A DNA stretch of 29,532 nucleotides from a virus. Position numbers and translations under genes: made by a program. Positions 21,639-29,532 of this stretch are shown piece after piece (position 1 is the stretch's first letter; each line of letters starts with the position of its first letter). The notes under the pieces are model-generated. The model was not told the DNA's origin and did not search any database. It was given only the letters and a program-made list of their open reading frames with translations. The DNA lies in IMG/VR virus record IMGVR_UViG_3300045912_000402, positions 1 through 29,532 of that record; one strand, given 5' to 3'.

Positions 21639-21956
21639 GTGGCCCAGCTCGTGGTGGTCGGCAACGACACGCGGCTCCGCAAGGCCCTGGTGGCCTTGAC
21701 GGACATCCCCGGCCACACGACGCCGCTCTACCTGGGGGCCCGGTACGAGGGCAAGGACATCCAGCTCTCGGGGTACGTGAAGGGAACGAGCCATGCCGAT
21801 GCCAAGGCGTTTCTGGCGAGCCTGGAAGCCGACTTCAAGGCGCAGGAGCAGTGGACCGTGGCCGGCTTCACGGGCTACGTGGACAGCTTCGCCTACAGCG
21901 AGGTGCCCAACGCGAAAGGGCACCGGGTGAGCATCACGCTTCGGAGGTTCGACTGA
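21639..21956 (+). CDS. Small distal-tail protein of unknown function (105 aa)
   Basis: This 105-residue protein starts at a GTG after ggaggc. It looks like a small mixed alpha/beta domain with strands (LVVVGNDTRL, ITLRRFD) and one helix (SHADAKAFLASLEADFKAQ). It sits just after the tape measure, where distal tail proteins are encoded, and its stop overlaps the HEXXH gene start (TGATG). It is too short for a full Dit protein. Role inferred only from position. Confidence 0.7.
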   Translation: MAQLVVVGNDTRLRKALVALTDIPGHTTPLYLGARYEGKDIQLSGYVKGTSHADAKAFLASLEADFKAQEQWTVAGFTGYVDSFAYSEVPNAKGHRVSITLRRFD

Positions 21957-22378
21957 TGCCGGCAGCCGCCAAACAGAAGGTCATCCTGACCCTGGAGGAG
22001 TTGCTGGAGCGCCTGGCCTACTGGCAGACGCACCTCGGTCTGACGGAGTGGGAGTTCGTGCTCAAGGTCGGTCGCTTCTCCGGTCTGAGGGACTGCCAAG
22101 CCGACGTGAACTGGAACCTCAGTAAGCGGCAGGCCCTGATCAAGATTCTCGACGCGGCGGACTATGACGCGAACGGGTTCGACTGGCCGCAGGACATGGA
22201 GGAGAGCCTGCTCCACGAGCTGCTGCACTGCCATCTGGCCGTGCTTCACCGTGAGGATGAGACCGACCTTGCCGAGATTGGCCACGAGTGGGCCGTGAAC
22301 AGCCTAGCGCGGGCTCTCGTGACGCTGGCGAGGCAGGCCCGCGGCTGGATCGTGCGCCCCGGAGAGGACCAGACATGA
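21956..22378 (+). CDS. HEXXH-motif protein, possible metallopeptidase-like tail factor
   Basis: This 140-residue protein has LLHELLHCHLA with the motif HELLH at residues 87-91 (His87, Glu88, His91), the zinc-binding site of many metallopeptidases. A later GHEWAVNSLARAL stretch (Glu111) could supply a third ligand. The N-terminal half is mixed helix and strand (EWEFVLKVGR). No signal peptide is present. Small HEXXH proteins occur in phages, but substrates are unknown. A tail location might suggest local cell-wall or protein processing, but that is conjecture. Starts and stops overlap both neighbours (TGATG, ATGA). Confidence 0.75.
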   Translation: MPAAAKQKVILTLEELLERLAYWQTHLGLTEWEFVLKVGRFSGLRDCQADVNWNLSKRQALIKILDAADYDANGFDWPQDMEESLLHELLHCHLAVLHREDETDLAEIGHEWAVNSLARALVTLARQARGWIVRPGEDQT

Positions 22379-22974
22379 AGGCGCGCCTCATCCATCTCGT
22401 AGGCGTTCGCGAGCACCACCGGGTCTACTGGGGAGACGCCTGCCCGCGCGGCCCCTACCACAACGCGATGGTCCACGTCCGAGATCACGCAGGGGCCGAC
22501 CCTCGTGCCGAGCCGATGTACTCCGTCGTCCTGCGGGCCGAGGACCTGCTGCCGGAAGGCCCGTGGCCGGCCGCCTGTGATGGCTGCGGTGCCCCGGTGC
22601 CCGATCGTCACGGCGCCAACTACCAGGTCTTCCGCCAGAAGCTCTACGACACGGCGAGCGGCAAGCCGGAACCGGGAGACCTCTTCTGGGCCGACTGGTA
22701 CGGGACCCGGGATGGCGATGGCGGCTGCGTCTTCCACGACAACTGCGACGGGCGCCACCTCTTCGCGGTGACCCCTAGCGGCCACCACTGGGACATCGAC
22801 GGGCGGGCGAGCAACTGCACGATGCCGACCGAGCGTCTGCACCGGTGCTGGATCCGCCACGGGGAGCCGCCGCTCGTCACCGTGGACAAGCTGGGGGTGA
22901 CCTGCGCGGCCGGGGCCGGCAGCATCGCGGTCCCCGGGTATCACGGGTTCCTGAGGAACGGAGCATTCACGTAG
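22375..22974 (+). CDS. Conserved-type phage tail-region protein of unknown function (199 aa)
   Basis: This 199-residue protein starts in an ATGA overlap. It includes CDGCGAP (about 68-74) and a His/Asp-rich C-terminal part with GHHWDIDGRASNCTM, HRCWIRHGEPP and CAAGAGSI. The DIDGRASNC and RHGEPP patterns are ones I associate with a protein recurring in phage tail regions, with no known function. Cys and His could bind metal. The upstream HEXXH gene is tightly coupled, so the two may form one complex. It ends three bases before the hub/fibre gene. Confidence 0.75.
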   Translation: MKARLIHLVGVREHHRVYWGDACPRGPYHNAMVHVRDHAGADPRAEPMYSVVLRAEDLLPEGPWPAACDGCGAPVPDRHGANYQVFRQKLYDTASGKPEPGDLFWADWYGTRDGDGGCVFHDNCDGRHLFAVTPSGHHWDIDGRASNCTMPTERLHRCWIRHGEPPLVTVDKLGVTCAAGAGSIAVPGYHGFLRNGAFT

Positions 22975-22977
22975 CCC

Positions 22978-25470
22978 ATGGCCTCCTACCTCCCCGCCAC
23001 CAACGCCAGGGCGATCCGCCTGAGCTACACGCTCTACGGCGGGCCGCAGACGGCGCAGTTTGCGGTGACGCACGCCGTGGCGGCGGGGTTCGCCCTGGGG
23101 CAGGTGGTGGCGATCGGGGAGCATTGGATCGGCGAGGTCGTCACCAAGCGGCGGATGGACGACTACCAGACCGAGGTGATCCTCTCGGGGCTCGCCCGCA
23201 GGCTCGAAGGGCTCTACTGGCGCGGCCGGTACAACACCACCAAGGACGACGGCACTCCCGAGTACGGTTCCCAGACGGCGGCCGACCTGGGGGCGGTACT
23301 CACGGACCTGCGCCCGATCCTCCAATCCGTGGGCCTCGACTGGACGGAGACGCTCTCCACGGGGATCGTCCCGATGGAGGCGGAGTTCCAGGGCACGGTG
23401 CGGGAGATCCTGGACAACATCGCACAGGCTGCGGGCATGGCATGGACGGTGGACACGGTGCAGAGCGCCGGGCGCTACCTCGTGCGGTTTCGCAGCATCA
23501 CGCTGCCGGCACCGGGCACTCCGGAGGAGGTGTCGGCCGAGACGGTGCGCAACGTGCTCGTGATCGAGGGCGCGCCCAAGCCCCCCTTCAACCGCGACGG
23601 GAAGACCGACGCAGAGGCCTGGGCCTACTACACAGATCTCGAGGACTTCACGGGGCTCTACGGCGACGGGTTGGCGCGCTTCCACTCGGAGCGGCGCATC
23701 TGGGTCTACCAGCACGCGGCGAGCGTGGCGACCTACGGCCGCCGCGAAGAGCGCGTGAGCGTGCCCTACATCGGCGACGGCGCCGCGACCTCGGGCAGTG
23801 CCTGGCAGCTTGCCCAGACGTTCTTCGCCAACTTCGCGCAGCCGCGGGCGTCGACCAAGCGCGCGGACGTGATCCAGGGGCCGGGGCCGGCGGCACACGA
23901 GTCTCTGCCCTGGGAAGTGGGGGCCCGGGCGGTGGACGTGGCGGTCCTCCCGGCCGGCGGCGCGACGATCGCGCTACGGGCGGACTACAAGACGAGCACG
24001 GGGGAGCTTCTGAACTCGGCGCTCTTCCGCTCCGGCGCGGCGATCCGGGCGATCCCCGGGAAGGGTGGCGTGGACGACCGCACGCCGCCCACGGTGACGC
24101 TCTCCACCTCGCAGCCGGCGGATGCCCAGGGCGCCCCGGAGCTCGGCGCCCCCGCAGTCTTCTACGCGACGGCCGTGGACCGGGGGACCGGGGTCCGTGC
24201 CGTGGAGCTCACGCTTCGGGGAACCCACCACAGCACGGGGTTGCCTCACGCGGTGACGCTCGCGATGGTCCAGGACGGCGCGGACCCGACGCGGTGGGGC
24301 AAGGAGTACAACTGGGCGGGGCAGTTCCGGCGCGGGACGAAGCTCGAAGCCTACGCCAGGGCCGTGGATGGGGCAGGAAACTACGCCTTCAGCGCCATCG
24401 GCGCCCACACCCTGGACAAGGATCCGCCGGTAGTGACCGTGTCGGTAGAGAACACGGGCACCGTGGAAGACCCCGGCGCCGCCTCCTATGCGCAAGTGAC
24501 GGGGCCCTTCAAGTTGTGGATCAACGTCCAGGACAAGAGCAAGGCTACGAAAGTCGAGGTGTGGGCGAACAACGTGATGCGGTCGGACATCACGGCCAAC
24601 TGGGACGAGGAGTCGAAGCGCTACTTCTTCACGTCGACGGCTTCGAGCTTCAACGGGAAACACCGGTTCCAGGCCCGGGTGACCGACGCCTTCGGCCAGA
24701 CCACGACCTCGCAGGAATTCTACCTGGAGGGCCGGCGCAAGGGCACGGACCCTGGAACCACAACCAACGACTGGGCCGACGGCGCGAAAGAGGAAGACGG
24801 GCTGGCGACGGACGAGCGCATCCACGGGACCAACGTCGCCCCCGGCACGATGCCCGCGGACCGCCTCGCCGGGGGGCTTCCCGCGGGAGACGCGATCCAG
24901 GAGACCGTCGGCGGTGTGACGCGCCGCTGGGGGTGGACACCCATCGGGCTCGCCCGGGGCCTGGCCCTGACCGTGGCGAGCGTGGTGCGGGCATGGTTCA
25001 CGGACACGGGGGACCTCGTGCCGGCATCGGACGGCGGCCAGGACCTGGGGGCGCCGGACCAGAAATGGTACGAAGTCTTCACGGAGAACGTAACGGCCAC
25101 GAACTGGGGCATCGACGATGCCGGCTGGCCGCTGGGGGGTCTCAAGAGCTACATCGACGCCTCCGGCGGCGGGTCCGGCGGCTTCGCCGAGCGCCTGGAG
25201 CTCACCGCCTTCAGCGGGACCGTGACGCTCTCGCTGGTGCTCATCAGCAACGTGGCGCATCTGGTGGCAAAGGACCAGGCAGGCAACGAGGTCTTCCGGT
25301 TCAACTTGGAAGCGGACGAGTTCACGTTCGGCGACCCGACCGACGCCGCCAAGCGGATGATCCTGCGACCCCGGGCGACCGGGACCACGAAGATGCTGGA
25401 AGCGCCTGGATGGTCCGTGCGCGCCGACGGCGTGGCGACCGGCATCCGGGTCGGGTTCAAGCAGGGGTAG
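22978..25470 (+). CDS. Tail hub/fibre protein with Ig-like repeats
   Basis: This 830-residue protein has three parts. Residues about 1-340 resemble siphovirus tail-tip/hub proteins: beta-rich, with GEHWIGEVVTKRRMDDYQTE near 41-60 and TVREILDNIAQAAGMAW near 141-157. Residues about 365-590 look like two Ig-like repeats; the first has TPPTVTLST, DRGTGVRAVELTL and AYARAVDGAGN, the second DPPVVTVSVENTG. Residues about 600-830 are a fibre-like tail with QDLGAPDQKWYEVF near 686-699, like the repeats of phage fibres, and a beta-rich end. It likely forms the tail tip and contributes to host binding. No lysozyme domain is visible. Confidence 0.8.
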   Translation: MASYLPATNARAIRLSYTLYGGPQTAQFAVTHAVAAGFALGQVVAIGEHWIGEVVTKRRMDDYQTEVILSGLARRLEGLYWRGRYNTTKDDGTPEYGSQTAADLGAVLTDLRPILQSVGLDWTETLSTGIVPMEAEFQGTVREILDNIAQAAGMAWTVDTVQSAGRYLVRFRSITLPAPGTPEEVSAETVRNVLVIEGAPKPPFNRDGKTDAEAWAYYTDLEDFTGLYGDGLARFHSERRIWVYQHAASVATYGRREERVSVPYIGDGAATSGSAWQLAQTFFANFAQPRASTKRADVIQGPGPAAHESLPWEVGARAVDVAVLPAGGATIALRADYKTSTGELLNSALFRSGAAIRAIPGKGGVDDRTPPTVTLSTSQPADAQGAPELGAPAVFYATAVDRGTGVRAVELTLRGTHHSTGLPHAVTLAMVQDGADPTRWGKEYNWAGQFRRGTKLEAYARAVDGAGNYAFSAIGAHTLDKDPPVVTVSVENTGTVEDPGAASYAQVTGPFKLWINVQDKSKATKVEVWANNVMRSDITANWDEESKRYFFTSTASSFNGKHRFQARVTDAFGQTTTSQEFYLEGRRKGTDPGTTTNDWADGAKEEDGLATDERIHGTNVAPGTMPADRLAGGLPAGDAIQETVGGVTRRWGWTPIGLARGLALTVASVVRAWFTDTGDLVPASDGGQDLGAPDQKWYEVFTENVTATNWGIDDAGWPLGGLKSYIDASGGGSGGFAERLELTAFSGTVTLSLVLISNVAHLVAKDQAGNEVFRFNLEADEFTFGDPTDAAKRMILRPRATGTTKMLEAPGWSVRADGVATGIRVGFKQG

Positions 25471-25473
25471 GCG

Positions 25474-25956
25474 ATGGCACTTGCAGCCATGTACGAAAGC
25501 GACGGTCAGACGGTGCGCGACGCCGGGGCGCCGGTCCTGTGGGGGGAGCCTGGCGATTGGGACGCGATCATCGTGAACACCAGACAGCGCCTTGCGGCCT
25601 GCTACGCCATCGTCGGGGAACTGGGAACGCCGACCTGGACGCGGGGCACGACCGACGACCTCGGCAGCCCGGACGGCTTCTTCGTCTCGCACGTGACCGA
25701 CCTGCGAAACGACGTGTGGGATCTTCAAGACTGGCTCGGGCAGACCCGGGCGACCTGGAGCACGCCGACCCTTGCGCCCCGGTACGCCTCGGGCGGTGAG
25801 GAGATCAACGCGACCACGTTCACGGATGCTCGGGACGTGCGGATTCTGAACGAGGTGCTCAACGCCCTGGACGGGATTGAGATCGCGCTGGGGATCGGAC
25901 TTGCCGCACCCCAGAACGCACGGGTCGAAGTGCTCGGGGTGAAGGTGGGCGCGTGA
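25474..25956 (+). CDS. Tail-region hypothetical protein (160 aa)
   Basis: This 160-residue protein begins three bases after the hub stop. It is rich in Asp, Thr, Trp and Gly, with alternating strands and short helices (DLRNDVWDLQDWLGQ, DVRILNEVLNALDGIEIAL). There are no Cys, metal or membrane features. Such proteins near the tail tip are often minor fibre or baseplate parts, but no family is recognised. Its stop overlaps the next GTG start (GTGA). Confidence 0.65.
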   Translation: MALAAMYESDGQTVRDAGAPVLWGEPGDWDAIIVNTRQRLAACYAIVGELGTPTWTRGTTDDLGSPDGFFVSHVTDLRNDVWDLQDWLGQTRATWSTPTLAPRYASGGEEINATTFTDARDVRILNEVLNALDGIEIALGIGLAAPQNARVEVLGVKVGA

Positions 25957-26564
25957 TCGCAACCGTGAAGTGGGACGCCGTCGGTTCCCCCACCGGCTAC
26001 GTGGTGGCCCGATGGGACGACAGCGACAGCAGGTGGTGGGTGCTGCGTGGTGACGGCACGGCGAGGCACGAATGGTTCTCGACGTTTCTCGGGCGGGATC
26101 GGGCAACGCTAGGCACTGCGTACGCAGGACTCGTGCTCCACGTGCCCGGCAGGCTTCAGTACACCCTGGAAGATCAGACCACGCACATCCACGGCGGCAC
26201 GCATTATCAGGTGATCGCGTACAGCCAGCCGCTCGCGGCGATCAGTCAGTACACGACCCTGGCGCCGGCCTCCGACGTGGGGTGGCTCTCGCAGCCGCCG
26301 ACCGACCATCGGGTCAAGCTGCGCCGCCGGTACTATCTGGCGCCCAAGACGCGGACCATGAACGTTCAGCGAGCCAACGCGGTGACGCACGCCCGGTTCA
26401 AGATCGAGACCAACGTCGCCGGGCAGAGCTACGCGGCACTGTCGGGCTTCGGGCTGAGCTGGACGAAGACCCGGGTGCTCGAGCTGTGCGGGGCGCCGTC
26501 GCTGGCGGTCGAGGGCGAGGTTCGCGCCCACGATATCAGCCAGAACGTGGCGATCTGGACGTAG
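25953..26564 (+). CDS. Tail-region hypothetical protein (203 aa)
   Basis: This 203-residue beta-rich protein starts at a GTG overlapping the previous stop. The first part (TVKWDAVGSPTGYVVARWDD) is reminiscent of a fibronectin-type or Ig-like strand pattern, but the typical tryptophan-Gly pairs are not clear. Later strands include LEDQTTHIHGGTHYQVIAYSQ. No catalytic motif is present. Probably an external tail-tip or fibre component, from position and strand content only. Confidence 0.65.
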   Translation: MIATVKWDAVGSPTGYVVARWDDSDSRWWVLRGDGTARHEWFSTFLGRDRATLGTAYAGLVLHVPGRLQYTLEDQTTHIHGGTHYQVIAYSQPLAAISQYTTLAPASDVGWLSQPPTDHRVKLRRRYYLAPKTRTMNVQRANAVTHARFKIETNVAGQSYAALSGFGLSWTKTRVLELCGAPSLAVEGEVRAHDISQNVAIWT

Positions 26565-26567
26565 ACG

Positions 26568-27074
26568 ATGCCCATCACCATGGCGTGCCAGACGCTGATC
26601 CTGGCCGACGAAGACCTCGACGAGAAGGTCAAGGTCTACTACGACGAAGGGGCGGGGCGAGTGGTGATCCGCCCCAAGGCAGGTGTTGCCTTGGGGCTCG
26701 GCCCAGACACGATCGGGCTCAAGTGGGACGGCGGCTCGAAGACCTGGATCCGTGACATCGAGCTCGTCTTCAACGGGCCGATCGCGCAGGCGGCCAGGCC
26801 GGTCGACGAAGGTCCCCACTCGGAACAGGACGTGATCGTGGCAATCGGCTCCCTGACGATCCAGGACAGGTTCAACTACGACCGGGCCGTCTTGCGCTGG
26901 CTCCCAGTCGAGGAGCAGGCCGCCGCTGGACGCAGCTATGGCGTGGACGTGGTGGAGCTCGATGTCCTGGACGCCTTGACGGGTGTCGTCCTGACAGGGG
27001 GTGCCGACGTGGATGCCGATTCACACGTTGGCATTCACGTATCCGCTGGCCCACGCTACTACCCATTCGCCTAA
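26568..27074 (+). CDS. Tail-region hypothetical protein (168 aa)
   Basis: This 168-residue protein is mainly beta (VVIRPKAGVALGLGPDTIGLK, WIRDIELVFNGPI, DVIVAIGSLTIQDRF), with acidic loops. It starts four bases after the previous stop and is followed, ten bases on, by the large terminal ORF with its own aaaggaga SD. No recognised family. It could be a fibre subunit or an adaptor between hub and fibre. Confidence 0.65.
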   Translation: MPITMACQTLILADEDLDEKVKVYYDEGAGRVVIRPKAGVALGLGPDTIGLKWDGGSKTWIRDIELVFNGPIAQAARPVDEGPHSEQDVIVAIGSLTIQDRFNYDRAVLRWLPVEEQAAAGRSYGVDVVELDVLDALTGVVLTGGADVDADSHVGIHVSAGPRYYPFA

Positions 27075-27084
27075 AGGAGAGACC

Positions 27085-29532
27085 ATGTCTTTCGGTACTC
27101 CAGATGCACAGATCGCAGCGGCTGTTGATACGAACACGATCAACCTGGAACAGCATGTCGGCTCCGTTGACGCGCTAGGAGGCGACAAGCTCAACCTGGT
27201 GCCCGAGGGCGGTGTGGGGCTGACCAGTCGGATCGTGGACCCGAATGGTGTCACGCGAGCTCTGCCTGGCAACCAGTTCTATACCACGCTGTCCGGCGAG
27301 TTCGTCTTGCCAGTCTCGGTCACGGATGACGGCGGCAACGTACTGAGCTATCAGCTCATACAGACTCGCATCGTCAAGGGCATCAGGCGCTATCTCGTGC
27401 CAAGCACGCACGTCGTCATCGACTGCAACCGTCCATGGGGCTTTGTGGCTGGGCAGCCAACGATCCACGTTCGTAACGGGGACCTCGAGACTGGGCGTTT
27501 CGACCCGGTGACCTTCCAACTCCTCCACCACTACGACGTGGGGCACCCGAACCGAAGCGGCTGCGGGTTGGACGTGCAGGTGCTCGCCTCCAGCGCCCTG
27601 CTCACCGTCGAGAAGAGCAGCCCATCGTTCCCGCAGGTCGTCACGCTCAGGGCCCACGTAACCCCGGCGATGGCATGGCAGACCGACCCGGCGACCGGCG
27701 TGCGCTACTTCGACCTGGACGTGCCCAAGATCGGGCTCGCCTTCCCCGGGGTTCACGACGCCTACCGGCTGAGCTTCATGCTCGATCGGGTGAGGCTGCG
27801 GGTCTGGGACGGCTACGTGTCCACCCTGGCCGCGACCGACCTCGCGGTCATGTCGGACCAGATGTTCCGGCTCATCCACCGCACCCTCCCTGTGCTCTCC
27901 CAGTCCTACCAGTGCCGGGTGCGCGTGGCCGGCAACATCGGCACCCTCGCCGCCCCGGGGCTCCAGGACGGCGACTGGGTCAACGTGACCGGCGCCCAAG
28001 CCTTCACGCAGTACACCGTGAACGTGGTAGAGAGCTACGCGGAGACCACTGCGGGCGGCGCCTCCGTGACCCCGTCGCGCCTGCCCAACGCCACGGCCAG
28101 TACCATCGTTGAGATGCCGACGGCGTCGCCGGTGAGCGTGATCGTCAACCAGGTGGTGAAGCCGCCGCCGGCCTGGGCCGGTGTTTCCATCCCGCCCCCG
28201 CCCGCGTACCACTGGCTCTCGATCTACCTCGACGTGGACCACCGCTACATCCTCCACGTCCTGCCTCTGCCGGTGAACCCCAATCGGATACCTGTCCTCA
28301 ACGGCTGGCCAAGCGCGATCCCGGTCAGCTTCTGGATCGAGGACACCCTGGACAACACCAGCACCGACTGCCCGTACCCCATCTGGTTCGGCTGGAAGGA
28401 GGAGAACAGCGCCTTCTCCGTGCTCGATCCGAACCTGCCGCTCACCACCCCGATGCCGCGGCAGCGAGTGTTCGGGCCGATGGACATCAACCCGATGAAG
28501 ACCCACACGGTCTATCGGACATGGATCATCGTCCCGGGCAACACCATCGCCTCCCCGAGCACGCTCCGGGTCAACGGCGTGGACCTCGCCACGTTCAACG
28601 TGCGCGCCTTCGACCCCACGGACGCGCGCGACGCCAACTTCTTTGGCGACTGCCTGCTGTGGGTGGCGCTGGGGAACTTCGTCCACCTGATCGAGAACGA
28701 CCCCCGGCACACGGCGCTGCACCGGGCCAGCTTCCTGGTGAACCAGCTCGCGCGCTTCGCCGTGAGCCTGGGCAACCAGGAGCACGTCTCCGCCTTCGCA
28801 CAGTACGGCTTCGGCGGCAACGCCACCAAGAGCGCCGCCTGTGCCTACCTGCTGGGGACCACCAACTGGAACGGCTGCCTGGACGACTGGATGCAGAAGG
28901 CTCAAGCGCACCTCGTCGCCAGCGGCGAGGGCTTCCTATCCTCGGTGGGCGCCTTCACCGCCGGAACGCAGAACGGCTTCGCCCTGGGGCTTCCTTTTGG
29001 CACCTCGACTGCCTACTACACCGGCAGCCCCAAGCTCGACGTGAACCGTAACATAGTCGGTATCGTCATGGCGTACCACTGGCTCGACTTCGCAGCCGGC
29101 ACGCCCAAGACGGTGGGCGGCGGGCTCCATTCGAGCGTGTGCGTGGTCACGGACTGGAACGGCTACGTCCGCACCGTGGGGCCGGTGGTTGGTGCCCCGG
29201 CGCCCATCGACCTGTCCAATGGGCCCTTCCTGGCCCTGGCCGCCACCGGCACGTTCTTCGCCGACCTGGACCTGGACAACACCGACGCTTACTGGTGCGA
29301 CATCTCCGTCAACGGCCGCGCCTACGTCGAAGCGGACCCTCTCGACCCGGAGCAGGCGTACTGGTGGCAGACCCGGATCGACCCCACCACCGGGCAGCTC
29401 TGGACCCCGACCTACGCGGACCCGCCCGGGTACAAGGCTGACGGGCAGGAGACCCCGTACCTCGTGGACCACGCCAAGATCGTGGCATACGACCCCCTGA
29501 GCCCCGACGAGAAGGCCATCACCACCCTAGAC
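27085..29532 (+). CDS. Very large tail-tip/fibre candidate, 3' end outside window
   Basis: The frame opens at an ATG after the strong SD aaaggaga and runs without a stop for 816 codons to the right edge, so the gene is incomplete. It is beta-rich with few long helices. There is a Pro-rich spacer around residues 345-372 (KPPPAWAGVSIPPPPAYH). The central parts carry scattered Trp and Cys, with aromatic strands such as YHWLSIYLDVDHRYILHV. Length, composition and position at the distal end of the tail block fit a receptor-binding or fibre protein, but no enzymatic or trimerisation motif was found. Codon use is slightly less G/C-biased in the first 600 bases, which is common in exchangeable host-range genes. 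Confidence 0.75.
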   Translation, partial: MSFGTPDAQIAAAVDTNTINLEQHVGSVDALGGDKLNLVPEGGVGLTSRIVDPNGVTRALPGNQFYTTLSGEFVLPVSVTDDGGNVLSYQLIQTRIVKGIRRYLVPSTHVVIDCNRPWGFVAGQPTIHVRNGDLETGRFDPVTFQLLHHYDVGHPNRSGCGLDVQVLASSALLTVEKSSPSFPQVVTLRAHVTPAMAWQTDPATGVRYFDLDVPKIGLAFPGVHDAYRLSFMLDRVRLRVWDGYVSTLAATDLAVMSDQMFRLIHRTLPVLSQSYQCRVRVAGNIGTLAAPGLQDGDWVNVTGAQAFTQYTVNVVESYAETTAGGASVTPSRLPNATASTIVEMPTASPVSVIVNQVVKPPPAWAGVSIPPPPAYHWLSIYLDVDHRYILHVLPLPVNPNRIPVLNGWPSAIPVSFWIEDTLDNTSTDCPYPIWFGWKEENSAFSVLDPNLPLTTPMPRQRVFGPMDINPMKTHTVYRTWIIVPGNTIASPSTLRVNGVDLATFNVRAFDPTDARDANFFGDCLLWVALGNFVHLIENDPRHTALHRASFLVNQLARFAVSLGNQEHVSAFAQYGFGGNATKSAACAYLLGTTNWNGCLDDWMQKAQAHLVASGEGFLSSVGAFTAGTQNGFALGLPFGTSTAYYTGSPKLDVNRNIVGIVMAYHWLDFAAGTPKTVGGGLHSSVCVVTDWNGYVRTVGPVVGAPAPIDLSNGPFLALAATGTFFADLDLDNTDAYWCDISVNGRAYVEADPLDPEQAYWWQTRIDPTTGQLWTPTYADPPGYKADGQETPYLVDHAKIVAYDPLSPDEKAITTLD

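Noticed and set aside
17934-21923. Long - strand ORF of 1329 codons opposite the tape measure gene
   Set aside because: It mirrors a strongly coding + strand gene. Very high GC makes stop codons rare in the antisense frame, and its product is Arg/His/Leu-rich low-complexity sequence with no domain or SD.
1-29532. CRISPR arrays, tRNA/rRNA genes, insertion sequences, attachment sites and lysis enzymes
   Set aside because: I looked for repeated spacers, cloverleaf-like regions, transposase motifs and lysozyme/amidase domains and saw none.

Overview
This 29.5 kb window is one block of the structural (late) region of a tailed double-stranded DNA bacteriophage or prophage with very high GC content (strongly G/C-ending codons throughout). 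Nearly every gene is on the + strand. They are tightly packed with ATGA/GTGA stop-start overlaps and strong Shine-Dalgarno (SD) sequences. A 1240-residue tape measure protein, a lambda gpG/gpGT-type frameshift upstream of it, and the absence of a sheath protein point to a long non-contractile (siphovirus) tail. The host is probably a high-GC Gram-negative (proteobacterial-type) bacterium, because the RdgC-like gene belongs to a proteobacterial family, but the species cannot be read from the window. No integrase, repressor, lysin, tRNA or attachment site was found, so lytic versus temperate lifestyle is undecided here.

Layout. (1) 1-2265: end of the DNA-metabolism block, with small unknown genes, an RdgC-like DNA-binding protein, a VRR-NUC nuclease, a zinc-ribbon peptide and a tiny membrane peptide. 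(2) 2262-6515: packaging (HGG-motif small terminase candidate, large terminase, a small unknown protein, portal). (3) 6512-9999: a small basic protein, a C39/papain-like protein and a 934-residue MuF head protein with a long extra C-terminus. (4) 9990-11246: an accessory pocket with one - strand gene convergent with the MuF gene, three small + strand genes, and a perfect 12-bp terminator. (5) 11414-14284: scaffold, major capsid protein and a glycosyltransferase-fold-like protein. (6) 14380-16690: head-tail joining and tail tube genes, ending in a second terminator. (7) 16710-21626: a small conserved protein, tail assembly chaperones G/GT joined by a -1 frameshift, and the tape measure. (8) 21639-29532: distal tail, including an HEXXH-motif protein, a hub/fibre protein with Ig-like repeats, several unknown proteins, and a very large ORF that runs off the end.

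The most unusual part is regions 3-4. The MuF protein appears to carry a kinase-fold-like domain (about residues 460-625) and then a C-terminal domain with the layout of an ADP-ribosyltransferase toxin (about residues 715-934). It thus looks like a phage MuF polymorphic toxin, probably packaged in the virion. The only convincing - strand gene in the window (81 aa) converges on it with a 10-bp 3' overlap. It shares a single CATG start tetranucleotide with the divergent + strand gene, and is the leading candidate for the cognate immunity gene. The second well-supported non-textbook element is the -1 frameshift site: a TTTTTTC heptamer, a 6-nt spacer and a perfect 10-bp stem-loop.
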